Of a DNA stretch of 64,000 bases, positions 44,101-50,205 are shown piece after piece. The position numbers and the translations under genes are program-made. Below the pieces are notes generated by a model. The model was not told the origin of the DNA, made no database searches, and was given only the letters and a program-made list of their open reading frames with translations. Each line of letters opens with the position of its first letter. Within the stretch, counting starts at the first letter, position 1. Origin of the DNA: Thermoguttaceae bacterium (GTDB lineage Bacteria; Planctomycetota; Planctomycetia; Pirellulales; Thermoguttaceae). The DNA is taken from positions 1-64,000 of the forward strand of contig JAFSMO010000099.1 of NCBI GenBank assembly GCA_017447865.1, in the 5' to 3' direction.

Positions 44101-45704
44101 TCCGCGTATTCATCCGCAAAGTAGTCTTCAGAGACCGTGTAAACATTGAGAACACGAAGCTCCTCAATGTTTTGTTTGCCGGAACCGTTCACGAAGGTGA
44201 TGTCGAACCCGATCAGGGTCCCTTCGTCATTCAGGCCGTAAACCGGAACGACGCTGACTTCGTAGCACGGGTACATGTTCGTCTGAATGCCATCGGTAGG
44301 CGCGCCGGTATCAATGGGGCTGGCCTTTCTGGAGGTGCTGTTCGGGCCGTACTCGAACGCGACGGCGATCTGTTCGGCTGTCGCGGAAGCATCGATGATA
44401 TAACGGCCGTTTTCATCTTTCTTGTACTCGCCGCTCCAGTTGCCATTGCTCTCGTAGACCTTTTCATACTCGAAGAAGAATTCGTACGAGTTCGGGAAGC
44501 TCACCAGTTCGACCGAAGCACCGAAGGCCGCATCGTCATTGGCGAAACTGACCAGCAGCGGGTTCTGGTAGTCAATGAAATCGACGTTTTCGTCCTTGTT
44601 GGCGATTTTGAACTCGACTTTATAGGACAGCAGTGTTTCGGCCGTAACCCGGACGTTGCCTTCGCCGAAAATGTTGACCAAAGCTTCCTGCATCGATTTG
44701 GCGTTATCAATCCCGTTATTGTTTTCGGAGAAATAGAAAGTCACGGGATCGGTAACCGGCGACGTTTCCCCATCGGTGGTGGGATAAGTATAGGAAATCT
44801 CACAGTTCCCTTCCAGCGGATCCTCACTTCCATAGGATTTGGCGAACGTGATTTTCTGGGCGTACCATTCGCCGACCTGGACCTCGGCTTTGTAAAGCAT
44901 GTTGCTGTTGGAGACGTTGGACGTGTCAACCGTCAGGCGCTGAACTTCGTCGGTGAAGTAACGGCCGTAAACGTTGTAGTCCACAAGCTGACGGGAGACC
45001 GTACGGGTTCTCTGGTACAGTCTGCCGATCAGCTGAACGATCTCACGCTGACCATCCGGCGTGTTTTCTCCCGTTTCGTAATACTGGCCGTAGCGGACCT
45101 GGTAGCCGCTCTGCGGGGCACTGTCGCCATTTTCATAGACCACATTGTAGCCGTTGTAGATCGTGTATCTTCTGACCTGGAAGTTCTCGGCAGTATAAGC
45201 GTGGAAATTACCCCAATTATCCGTCCAGCCCTCGTTGCCGTCCTGGTCCACGTAGTAGGTTTCCAGAGTCGTATTCGCATAGGGGTCATTATACGCCACA
45301 AGCGTGACATCATGGGTTTCCCCTTTATCATCGGTGTAATTGCCGTCGATGTAGTTCCGGTCGGTATAGAAAACGAGCTCGCCTTCTTCGGTGTACCAGC
45401 CGACATTTCCGTAGGTGGTGTCTTTGTAGATGTTATCACCGCGGGTCCAGGTCGCGACGTAATCACCGTCATCGTCGATCGCAACTGCGTTGCCGTTGGT
45501 GTAGGTCGTCTGGTTCGTGCTGTACTCGGTATTGACGATGATTTCCGAAACGGTATTCGGAGTCACCGACAGCAGAACGCGAGCCTCCAGTGAGTCAAGT
45601 GCCAACTTCCGGTTCAATTTTTCCGAAATGGACTTTTTGCCGCTTCTCTTCTTTGAAGAAGCATTGAAAATTTTACTCAGCGACGAAAGGTTCAGGATAG
45701 ACAT
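32130..45704 (-). CDS. Giant repetitive secreted protein with embedded trypsin-like protease and LEPR-XLL-like N-terminus
   Basis: A 4524-residue protein, 13.6 kb. The Lys/Arg-rich start has LALDSLEARVLLS (34-46), a LEPR-XLL-type motif, and no ordinary signal peptide. About 20 copies of a unit centred on VAMDDDGDFVVTWTS are spread from residue 70 to 3820. Two Ig-like modules are seen (near 1850-2000 and 2860-3170). Near 2425-2660 is a full S1 trypsin-like domain: TAQHCV (His near 2446), FGDIALIKL (Asp near 2497) and CQGDSGGPCF (Ser near 2610). Poly-Asn occurs near 1756. The last 800 residues are repetitive beta-rich sequence with GGNDTL, GGDDTL and GDGDDTL, like degenerate calcium-binding RTX units. 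AAGGAG precedes ATG 45704. Probably a surface protein; host, prey or glycan target unknown. Confidence 0.85.
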   Translation of the reverse strand: MSILNLSSLSKIFNASSKKRSGKKSISEKLNRKLALDSLEARVLLSVTPNTVSEIIVNTEYSTNQTTYTNGNAVAIDDDGDYVATWTRGDNIYKDTTYGNVGWYTEEGELVFYTDRNYIDGNYTDDKGETHDVTLVAYNDPYANTTLETYYVDQDGNEGWTDNWGNFHAYTAENFQVRRYTIYNGYNVVYENGDSAPQSGYQVRYGQYYETGENTPDGQREIVQLIGRLYQRTRTVSRQLVDYNVYGRYFTDEVQRLTVDTSNVSNSNMLYKAEVQVGEWYAQKITFAKSYGSEDPLEGNCEISYTYPTTDGETSPVTDPVTFYFSENNNGIDNAKSMQEALVNIFGEGNVRVTAETLLSYKVEFKIANKDENVDFIDYQNPLLVSFANDDAAFGASVELVSFPNSYEFFFEYEKVYESNGNWSGEYKKDENGRYIIDASATAEQIAVAFEYGPNSTSRKASPIDTGAPTDGIQTNMYPCYEVSVVPVYGLNDEGTLIGFDITFVNGSGKQNIEELRVLNVYTVSEDYFADEYADYITDNPDLLTEIQESGNVASVVTLKESSQEFRVNPTSDEVFNRKSKIFRNTDQYESSVAMDDNGDFGFVWTSTTLQTYIQGSFTDIYTRLYSASMVNAYDGVQKTYVEVNDGKAFKPVTGSMKVNTETANPQQSPSIAMDDQGNVFIVWAETAQTLSFENGIFLQCLDYKGNKIDLKYLGVTEGLTADGLAVRVEPEVTGHAVMPQVAVSPDGKTVAVSWNWTDPNQPERSEIRMCVYTFNTDANNKTTLQKSAITQVDTVEGLEAGDRSATDNKHLPTGISYSYDNKTSIQINKENQIGIAWTGAGTDEMGFDTVDTYFSQYQANNGNLTALRTKYRINSANMNSGTATTWSWYHHNPTVAMDADGDFLVSYDGAGMDISDGVTLRGDIIEMLQAKINLLSNSDLLKYINWNYIQFEVTTLTGDQTVPVETAIQDICAHALNGQFNDPDTFMYEWYPSYDGDGNPANGYYDNSRTYRVVTEDGKVVEGYRMAEATDNGIAHLDYNYDDRVNVTADSGIHHVYNGMMVQVLNDANEIVTLQRVATAADRYGEVTYTEYRKLDDDPQGPAVARVNGADRYVRVLDGDTERDYLQVIYPKTVVTKVKEKGADGKEVEQEVTTYDYTFTENLDPDRIVEINTGTVTVEGYQTENGQTVMCTVLSNGFVVERVRVASPDDTDKNFGHNYSDRVRFVDDASGVAYYGYRDADGNPVTVLVVGDDGTPQELPLVATASDRAFHPNYDYGDHTDEIIGTTYDEDGNLVFLYGYEDVNGNPVNMTIMSVYEDAAGQLVYEEVTGRRVADPDLDDPTSPDYVADYDFNMEDATARYAGCTMEQYSRLYAILHSVLDMTKGEGSGVMFSSFDASPIGASTQTVASDPTITSADQIVNTMRDGQDGKFYIKFDRTNYFSNGRSINGLSYATKYLRDEDGNYVLDDNGLLIDKEAVNEDDFETYSSYEILYNQLQITLGAGAGRPDYGVLNTNVTTTTDPITVTLDMGQFYVGTGFNSDAFIIELEKAITDALPNLWEDNLQDGYPTNFPFKGAVKVRAISTDDARLLDETPYDISNPLFDTYQTFCADKYVFEVQFQGPLHDAGMMVQFAFQGSDDLAAGFISRPCMMVDLNNVEGYYARFVVDGELNENVILDLRGATTIEQKYGAFQRALQNAGGAYSYEVVDMVCDSFNSPYNYGEVYKVLVIKHRGGIDAEEITFNLSFNNPDAGNNNNNNNNQTPQYPDWNENTLKNYDIVRPGWGYGGNGQFDSTTYSNGSAGTSQAFSNVGMTPEGDFAFVWTQYNQNSDGDTSSESIYTRTYNEIYDTYGPRVSDIYYSNSAGIQKILEGYTVEDLSTSDETSAIIVTFTEDMMDYLKVTSAIDPREMDFIETHSVTNPANWVLMKDGLIINNAIKEIYFGMNASADPYIQNMGTITALRENKWEAVVVLNEDVDLSTGNYQLQLSQVVQDANGNYLNSDGIDTEGGNTTVNFDLLTGAQDVVDETPDDEYEGDQVFVDVDNSEDLWSPTALASDPEGDSVLVWTSDEAGKEGVYAKVRYLKWDEALSENREECALDEGSIVVQVTDDASAFAASVDMSGDGNFVVTWTANANDGYKKTYVYARVFDLNGNAITDAFVVSQTQAESKWSQVAVSEYGDFVITWQTFNKTTGWDIFAQRFDETGKILGAVDEIQHLNFSRDFSGSFQIVVTDPNTYEEYTTDWIQFQKTFTTYRDIQRALDDLEIPGLTFKVSAKSRTQISVTIICDNSIVDPNIDLMEILTSKDSKGSAAVSESLNGSRSPFQVNETEDGNQMYAAIDMDYKGNFVISWTSSSPDATDAWDTDIYARQFSSNEEIGLMNGTIKAEDGTTLGKVTEKITWMDGEEEPLSTQSGVAMISVLADAQTGMGWSGSGVLLSDGDCTYVLTAQHCVNSDGVISNSGNTVVEFYNTSGTKVTAYVSDVYLYPGYNPNNQFGDIALIKLSESLTGTVTGYGINRQMGAELGAIYTRYGFGTYGTGTTGAINDVNGTMHTGQNRWEYIGDDGFLYFDFDDGTDENNTLPKYITGLYGDTITSDLGVGAKETNSCQGDSGGPCFITVNGEAVIGGICAGGFSLECKYGDVSYDTQVAYYADWIDSIIGVVDGATSGEILVNTTTQGTQRWSDVALDADGDFVITWTSTVSESNTETDVYARRFNKDGTPVSETDFKVNTYTERQQQLSKVAIDADGDFVITWESFQEYGDGTAVGDANNYGIYMQRFASTAEATDHASLYGVNGESGTEMRVNTTVYGNQRIPNVAMTATGDIFFAWQSDETFVNSSTGSENIFTRSIYKSDDDAGPVVVRIAGEFTPTIIGVEGELIDSDRKDILDENGNPIYVNFLIEDGNTYLQNEDYYFIDRDGYFVNEAITVTKNGCIVGTNIKVDNLFMEGGKLYIQSGSKYYDLDGNELAGKQPAATLLQGGKLVDSAGNVTNISATVVIQDGKVFIMSETTRKYYDANGNEKATATVVDSLIDSAGNLLDKNGNQVIINDKPVVVSQCWVADGKAYLKNSEGYYITREGKTSASKVAAETYSSDGNLIINGKVSNITATVRCDNGKIYFEYIVKENLDRDGNELDRVGVDSLVNLSNLGNNTTVYGKINDGLYITFDEQLWGQKNGQNGGAIKERGQTSILYKGNIIIRRDGVNVTSDIVDHIELANDARGIGFDNIDPSYTGSVDNHSEKDIYKIVFRDGVSLESGNYQIIISDNVEDRFGNKLDGDADGTPGGNYDLVFTVVADLDDESSVNSEIDDSGDSGQESDNEVNSLSVATQSDPAVAMNKWGDYVVVWVSEVPVVISTSTGDDGNDSGDDNDEPTIRRSDETVIMGQRYLRDGTKVGEQFCVSNYTTTVTRDGVTKSQTLRLRGIQLDPAVAMDDEGNFVVTWTVNGRDLNEDARVSADELAEFDVFARTYNTDGEATSVPFLVDDSSVLFKKTGNTGFSKLPDYSTPGTQKDSSVAYSRADNTFVVTWSVDNSKDSGSGTYYWQNDKNGIYMARFKVADVDENTSSDNKLTYLPIYRQQTPQLVNNISTYSQITSSVAVDGEENVVVVWASDSSKGTDLDIYLKKFEVTNSSDSGEYISGYTGFNGELGTETLVNQYKHDRQETPDIAMNDNGDFVIAWSSKEKNGDYDIKFRTYDYKGNGTGAWTGEQKANSYPYFDQKSPTVAITRNVTTKSRKEPNTSFAIAWTSYGQEDQSTKDLGVYMIAYKSITDVDPETNTIRGDSNVRTKTGKEILVNVYKPQDEKNPDIAMSCYGDIVTVWDGPAIAGIDDPLNNVQTIVGLLASFYHNDPDDYADMTSAQIINLFNNTFGTSIFKSYVSSYDSNANLQQILQDDDYIPLQATGGLDNFSTSYSTGVQTPTGPRVSEDTGKTTIYTESNTASTVAVVLGDEQPSVTINGKAIELTSSDTYTFNGYLSGTAIVNVTVQGAGNEAVTIENGVLTISTGSYTFIVKNVNTVAFDSQDVSLNVNASRGETFILDGDTARLAGFTILGCTEINAIGNSSCVAKLTGTEDEEEFQVRANEVTMSGRVAASVQGFGKVTLNGAAQDEVFFTNMGDFTVNGSVITVAGVEASNFANVQVTSTGVANVTTSGAATVNVAGKTLTIAGNGFTQTYTGMSTLNLTGAANASAEVTVNSDVSVTNGTIQTAAYSVNAFGQVVVKNAANVTLNGTEGSDLLTINTTGTTFKSAGANVTFNTFNTLTLNDSEVNDSVSVLTNTSSVSIQNGVATIGNVTINGVATLAVTCTNANASANILGSAGNDVFALSEGVVSANIEGASSKVTGVSTVYIVGMGGNDTLTAADTTGNDAFTLAPSSLTARGNNYFWTVSGVENIKLYQSNGGDDTLTVTGSGAIDNAVISPLFASVTNANKATASAYGFRNLQVNNVEYVAMYDSEGDDALTIAANGQVTLESGSSFFNQVSGFKKLSIFSCGDGDDTLNAEIQAVDEIFSAPNNSWSVELNGFNF

Positions 45705-45842
45705 CTTGCTCTCCTTGTTGTTGTTAATTGTCAAAACGAACGCGCACACCAGCTGTAATGTGAACGTTCGATTCTCTCAAGTCAGTTAGTACGGTTACAG
45801 TCGGGAAATTCACGTTCCCGCGTTAAGTTACGATGTATTGTC

Positions 45843-46937
45843 TCACTCCGGGCGGATCCACCAGGAGTATTTTTCTGTGGTCAAAGCATCAAAGCAGTCA
45901 GGACGATCAGGGGTAAGGATCATCGCCCGATGCACTCCCGGGAGCAGCGCCAGATCGGTGATTTCATCGCATCCCTGTTCAAACACAAACATTCCGTCCG
46001 TACGGCCCGTGAGTATATTCACTATACATACGCCGCAATAGGTCGTATTGTTCAGTTTCCGAATCGAAATTTTGTCAAAATTTTCCGGTTTTCGGATTCG
46101 GGATAATCCTACTATAGCATGATTTCCGTAAAATGTCAACCCGTGGGTCAAGCCCGGAAGATGACAGACGGTTTTTGTCTCGCGTGTTTCAGGGTTCATC
46201 ACGCAAAGTTCACCCGCTCCCGAGTTCAGGAACCACAGGCATTCCTTGTACCAGCGGGGTGAACGCGGCATACGGAGCCCATCGAGGAGGATCTCATTTG
46301 TCCGGGCGTCCATCAGGATGCCGCCGTCGTAGGGATTCTTGCGCCAACCGAAGTTTTCATTGGACGAGGAAAAGGCCGTTACGTACGCCAGACGGCCATT
46401 CACGGAGGTGGCGCCGCTCAGGTGGCAGCGATCTTCAGGGACGATCTCCGTGATGAAATTCGGCTTCCAGATCGTCTCAAAATGGTACTTGAAACTCGGA
46501 CGTGAAATGCACGAAAAGCGCGTATTCACGAAGAGAATCTCATCCCGGCTGGTGAAAATATCACCGGCGCCCAAATCGCCAATGTGCCAGCTCGCACGCG
46601 GCAGGTAGCACGCATCGTACTCGCGCGGCTTTTTCGGGTCATATTCGTACGCTAACAGCGGAGCGTCCGCAAAAAGCGAAATTTCGTACCGGGAAGAAAC
46701 CAAAATCTGACCATTAAGGACCTCTATCCCCGTTGGAAGGTTCATCTGACGCATCAGCAGCGTCACCATCTGACCATCCCAGCCCAAAAAACAGAGTTTG
46801 CCGGAACGGCACGTCGCGAAAACGAGACTGCCGCTGTAAGCCGACATCCAGTTTTTGAACCCATCATCTGCTTCACACAGAATCTGAGCCTGCACCGAAG
46901 CCCCTTCAGTCTGATTGGTGTTTCCTGTTTGTTCCAT
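45843..46937 (-). CDS. TIGR03032/DUF4915-type protein
   Basis: A 364-residue protein matching the uncharacterised family known as TIGR03032 or DUF4915. Characteristic stretches are seen: WHIGDLGAGDIF, ILFVNTRFSCIS, EDRCHLSGATSVNGRLAYVT, LRMPRSPRWYKECLWFLNSG and LPGLTHGLTFYGNHAIVGLS. The repeated beta strands suggest a propeller of about six blades. There is no signal peptide. It sits directly upstream of, and on the same strand as, the 4524-residue protein gene, 138 bp apart, which suggests linked function. The family is often called a tetratricopeptide-associated or surface-protein-associated protein in databases, but no biochemical role is known to me. AGGAA precedes the ATG. Confidence 0.82.
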   Translation of the reverse strand: MEQTGNTNQTEGASVQAQILCEADDGFKNWMSAYSGSLVFATCRSGKLCFLGWDGQMVTLLMRQMNLPTGIEVLNGQILVSSRYEISLFADAPLLAYEYDPKKPREYDACYLPRASWHIGDLGAGDIFTSRDEILFVNTRFSCISRPSFKYHFETIWKPNFITEIVPEDRCHLSGATSVNGRLAYVTAFSSSNENFGWRKNPYDGGILMDARTNEILLDGLRMPRSPRWYKECLWFLNSGAGELCVMNPETRETKTVCHLPGLTHGLTFYGNHAIVGLSRIRKPENFDKISIRKLNNTTYCGVCIVNILTGRTDGMFVFEQGCDEITDLALLPGVHRAMILTPDRPDCFDALTTEKYSWWIRPE

Positions 46938-47087
46938 ATTTTCCTGTTGTGCTAAAAAAATCTATAGACGCACTTTGTCTAATAATCGGAATTTTTTGAA
47001 TATCAATCTATACAAGATTCCCAATTTTTGCTATAATCCTCCTAAAACGATATAAAATTTTATCCCTATAATCGTTAAAGGTTTGCC

Positions 47088-47954
47088 ATGACTCCAATTT
47101 TAAACATACGTTTCCAATTTCTTTTGGTTCTGCTTTTTTTGACTTCCGCCCTGATGGAGGTCAAAGCTGAAGAATTTACCCTGCCGGAGAATCCTTTCAC
47201 GAGACTGGTCCGGTCAGAAGACGGGGAGCTCAAGTCGTTCGACACTTCGTTGGTGACGTTCGTCTCCCAGGACGGCTCGCAGCGGGTGACCCTCGTCGGC
47301 GCAATTCACATCGGGGAAGCCCAGTATTACAAAACTTTGAACGAAAAGTTTACCCAGTTTGACGCGGTGCTTTTCGAAATGGTCGGAGATGGAGACCCTC
47401 GGCCTGACAGCGCAAAGGATAGCAAAGGGATCGTCGGCAGTGCCCAGCGCCTCTCGGCTGAGATGATGGGGCTGGAGTTCCAGATCGGCTCAATCGATTA
47501 CCATGCCAAAAACTTCATCCACGGTGACATGACCACAACGGAATTCAAAGATGGCATGAAAAAACGCGGTGACGGCGTGCTCGTCTGGTATGCACGTTCC
47601 CTGGGGTACGAAAATGCGCAGAGGTCCGAAACGTCCCCTGAGGACTTGAAAAATATTCTGAACCTCATTGTTTCCTCCGACAAATCCAAGGCTTTACGGC
47701 GTATGAGCGCGGAAAAAATGGCCGACATTAAATCCACGACCAAACCGGTGGATGGGAAAAATGGCTCGACCCTCATCCGGGACAGAAACGCAAAAGCCCT
47801 ACAGGTCCTGCGCGAACAGCTGGACAGTGGGAAGAAAAACGTCGCGATTTTCTACGGCGCCGCACATCTGCCCGACTTCGCCCAAAAACTTCAGGAGGAT
47901 TTTGGGATGAAACCCGAAAAAATCGAGTGGATCACGTGCTGGAAGCTGGATTGA
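47088..47954 (+). CDS. Exported TraB/TIKI-family protein (putative metalloprotease fold)
   Basis: A 288-residue protein with a signal peptide (FLLVLLFLTSALMEVKA). Two G-x-x-H motifs, LVGAIHIGEAQYY near residue 65 and FYGAAHLPDF near residue 262, and an acidic LFEMVGDGD between them match the TraB/PrgY/GumN and TIKI superfamily, in which the GX2H pair and Glu are proposed to hold a metal for proteolysis. Members include pheromone-shutdown protein TraB and the Wnt protease TIKI. Only 9 bp separate it from the ATP-grasp gene downstream, so the three genes 47088-49671 probably form an operon. Upstream AT-rich DNA has two -10-like TATAAT boxes but no clear -35. Confidence 0.78.
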   Translation: MTPILNIRFQFLLVLLFLTSALMEVKAEEFTLPENPFTRLVRSEDGELKSFDTSLVTFVSQDGSQRVTLVGAIHIGEAQYYKTLNEKFTQFDAVLFEMVGDGDPRPDSAKDSKGIVGSAQRLSAEMMGLEFQIGSIDYHAKNFIHGDMTTTEFKDGMKKRGDGVLVWYARSLGYENAQRSETSPEDLKNILNLIVSSDKSKALRRMSAEKMADIKSTTKPVDGKNGSTLIRDRNAKALQVLREQLDSGKKNVAIFYGAAHLPDFAQKLQEDFGMKPEKIEWITCWKLD

Positions 47955-47963
47955 GTATTTAAA

Positions 47964-48860
47964 ATGAAAAACGCGAAACTCGCCTGGCTCGTGGTGAATC
48001 ACTTCGTCCACGCCGAAAAGTTTGAAACGTTCTACTCGATGCTGATCCGCACCGCGCGGGAGTTGGACATTAATATGAAGGTCAAAACGAATGTGGAGCT
48101 TCTGGTCGAGCCGGAAGCCCCCCTTCGCGGCCCACGCCCCGACTTCGTACTCTTCTGGGATAAAGATTTGAGCCTTTGCAGCCATCTGGAACGTCAGGGG
48201 CTGCACGTCTTCAACAGTTCGCACGCGATCGAGGTCTGCGACTCGAAAAACCTGACCGCTCTGGAACTGGCCGGGCATGGAATTCCCCAGCCGCGGACGA
48301 TCCTGGCGCCGAAAACCTTCCGGCCGGACCAGTACCCCAGCCTCGATTTTCTCCCGGAAGTCGGCCGGCGGCTCGGTTTTCCGCTCGTCGTGAAGGAATC
48401 CTTTGGCTCGTTCGGGTTTCAGGTCCATCTCGCCGGGGATCAGGAAAGTCTGGAGAAGATCGTCCGTGAGATCGGCACGCGGCCCATGCAGTTTCAGGAA
48501 TTCGTGCGCTCGGAATGGAACGGTCAGCCCGCGGACTTGCGCCTCCACGTGGTCGGCGGGAAGGTCGTCGCTTCGGTCCTTCGAACGGCCAAAGAGGGCG
48601 ATTTCCGCGCCAACGTGACCAACGGCGGGAAGATGCTCCCGTGGAAAGCGACCCCCGAGCAGAAGAAACTGGCTGTTCGTGCCTGCAAGATCCTGCGGAC
48701 CGATTTCGCCGGCGTGGACCTTTTGTTCGGCCCCAACGGCCCGGTTTTGTGCGAGGTGAACACGAACGCCCACTTCAAAAACCTTTACGACGCGATCGGG
48801 ATCGATGTGGGGCGGTTCATCATGAGCCATCTTTTGAAGAAATGCGGACTCACGAATTAA
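47964..48860 (+). CDS. RimK-type ATP-grasp ligase, first of a tandem pair
   Basis: A 298-residue ATP-grasp protein of the RimK/glutathione-synthetase type, which would join an amino acid to a carboxylate with ATP. A N-terminal domain ends at VFNSSHAIEVCDSKNLTALE; the ATP-grasp fold follows with FPLVVKESFGSFGFQV (glycine-rich loop), QFQEFVRSEWNG and DLRLHVVGGKVVASVLR, and the metal site AGVDLLFGPNGPVLCEVNTN with the conserved E-x-N. No signal peptide, so cytoplasmic. It shares the whole plan with the next gene, so they are paralogues from an old duplication. No precursor peptide gene is seen nearby. Substrate unknown; glutamate ligation to protein, cofactor or peptide are options. Confidence 0.82.
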   Translation: MKNAKLAWLVVNHFVHAEKFETFYSMLIRTARELDINMKVKTNVELLVEPEAPLRGPRPDFVLFWDKDLSLCSHLERQGLHVFNSSHAIEVCDSKNLTALELAGHGIPQPRTILAPKTFRPDQYPSLDFLPEVGRRLGFPLVVKESFGSFGFQVHLAGDQESLEKIVREIGTRPMQFQEFVRSEWNGQPADLRLHVVGGKVVASVLRTAKEGDFRANVTNGGKMLPWKATPEQKKLAVRACKILRTDFAGVDLLFGPNGPVLCEVNTNAHFKNLYDAIGIDVGRFIMSHLLKKCGLTN

Positions 48861-48873
48861 TCCGGTTTTCCCC

Positions 48874-49671
48874 ATGAACGCTTTTTTGATTTACGATCGG
48901 GAACGCCTCGCCAGAAACCGCTGGTTCGCGGAGACCCTCACCGAAAAATTCCACAAGCGCGGCTGGAAGCTCGAGCTGAAACTCGCCGAGGAATTGGCTG
49001 CAGAGCAGTTTTTGCCACCACGTGAAAAACTCCCCGAGCTGGTTTTGATGCGCTGCGTCCGGCCGGACCTTTCGCGTTGGTTCGAGGCCCAAGGCGTTCG
49101 GGTCATGAATTCCGCCCAGGTTTCGAAAATCTGCAACGATAAACTGCGGACGATTCGGCATTTCGGCGCGCTCGGCGTGCCGGTTCTGGAGTCGCGGCTG
49201 CTCGATTTTTCTGATCTTCTTCCGTTCCCGTTTGTTCTGAAAACCCTCGATGGTCACGGCGGCAAGGAAGTTTTTCGGGTCGAAAATCCGGAGGATATTT
49301 TCCCGATTTTGGACAAAATTCCGGAAAAGCGCTGGATGATTCAGCGTTTTTGCGACTCGCCGGGCCGCGACGTGCGGGTCTATGTAATCGGGAACCGGAT
49401 CGTGACGGCCTTCGAGCGCCGGAGCGAGACGGATTTCCGGAGCAATTACTCCCTCGGTGGATCGGCCCGGCCTCATAAACTGACGCGGGCGGAGCGGGAC
49501 GTAGTGGAAAAGGTCCTCGCCTCGATGAACTTCGATTTCGCGGGGATCGACCTGATTTTCGACTCGGGCCGCCCGATTCTGAACGAAATTGAGGACGTGG
49601 TGGGATGCCGAATGGTTTACGCACAGGGAGATTTGGACATTTTGGAAGTTTTTATGAAATATTTGTCTTGA
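48874..49671 (+). CDS. RimK-type ATP-grasp ligase, second of a tandem pair
   Basis: A 265-residue paralogue of the preceding gene, 13 bp downstream. Visible are VMNSAQVSKICNDKLRTIRH, the P-loop-like FPFVLKTLDGHGGKEVF, the RDVRVYVIGNRIVTAFER segment and SDTDF-type linker. Its metal site reads AGIDLIFDSGRPILNEIEDV, so the final Asn of the usual E-x-N is replaced by E-D, unlike the first enzyme. This points to different substrates or to a heterodimer with one altered partner. It lacks a Shine-Dalgarno sequence and is probably translated by coupling. The -35 box of the next gene's promoter overlaps its stop codon. No signal peptide. Confidence 0.8.
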   Translation: MNAFLIYDRERLARNRWFAETLTEKFHKRGWKLELKLAEELAAEQFLPPREKLPELVLMRCVRPDLSRWFEAQGVRVMNSAQVSKICNDKLRTIRHFGALGVPVLESRLLDFSDLLPFPFVLKTLDGHGGKEVFRVENPEDIFPILDKIPEKRWMIQRFCDSPGRDVRVYVIGNRIVTAFERRSETDFRSNYSLGGSARPHKLTRAERDVVEKVLASMNFDFAGIDLIFDSGRPILNEIEDVVGCRMVYAQGDLDILEVFMKYLS

Positions 49672-49696
49672 CAAAAAACCTCAAATTGAATAAAAT
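49668..49696 (+). promoter_or_regulatory. Promoter of the DksA-type gene
   Basis: Consensus -35 TTGACA (49668-49673) overlapping the stop codon of the upstream gene, 17-bp spacer, -10 TAAAAT (49691-49696). Strong match; the leader to 49784 is about 80 nt. Confidence 0.8.
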
Positions 49697-49783
49697 CGTA
49701 TCAGACTTCCAGAAGTATTTCAGAAATCCAGGCTTTTGAATCCCCCAGGGTGGGGACCATCAAACCTTTGAAAGGAATAATTT

Positions 49784-50140
49784 ATGCAGCCTGTCAATTA
49801 TGAAGAATTCCGTAAAATTCTGCTCAATATGCGCGCCAGACTGGTCGGAGACGTGACCCACATGACCGACCTGGCCCTGAACCGCAGCGCGTCGGAGCTT
49901 TCTTCCGTTCCTTTCCACATGGCGGACGCGGGGTCCGATAATTACGACCAGGATTTTACCCTGCGGCTGGTGATGAACGGGCAGCAAACGCTCTCGCAGA
50001 TCGACGACGCTCTGGAGCGCATTAAAGACGGGACCTACGGAATTTGCGAGTGCTGCGGCAACAAAATCCCCAAGCGCCGTCTGCTGGTCGTTCCGTATGC
50101 CAGAATGTGCGTGAAATGCGCCGAGAAAAACGGCCAGTGA
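49784..50140 (+). CDS. DksA/TraR-type C4 zinc finger protein
   Basis: A 118-residue protein. A helical N-terminal part (NYEEFRKILLNMRARLVGDV) precedes a C4 zinc finger, GICECCGNKIPKRRLLVVPY followed by ARMCVKCAEK, in the arrangement of DksA/TraR proteins that bind RNA polymerase through the secondary channel and modulate transcription with ppGpp. The first Cys pair reads C-E-C-C, with one extra Cys. It is shorter than E. coli DksA (151), as is common in other phyla. Shine-Dalgarno AAAGGAA lies before the ATG and a strong own promoter at 49668-49696 separates it from the ATP-grasp operon. The gene lspA follows 65 bp downstream and may be co-transcribed. Confidence 0.85.
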   Translation: MQPVNYEEFRKILLNMRARLVGDVTHMTDLALNRSASELSSVPFHMADAGSDNYDQDFTLRLVMNGQQTLSQIDDALERIKDGTYGICECCGNKIPKRRLLVVPYARMCVKCAEKNGQ

Positions 50141-50205
50141 CTTTGAGTCAGGCGCGGCTTTCGTAAACCATTTTGAGTGATTCCCATTTTGCCCTTCAGC
50201 CCCCA

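Noticed and set aside
33957..45593. Very long plus-strand reading frames antisense to the 4524-residue gene (39057-45593 and 33957-38330)
   Set aside because: They lie wholly within a real gene on the other strand, have no start signal and no recognisable motifs, and arise from biased codon use of repetitive sequence.
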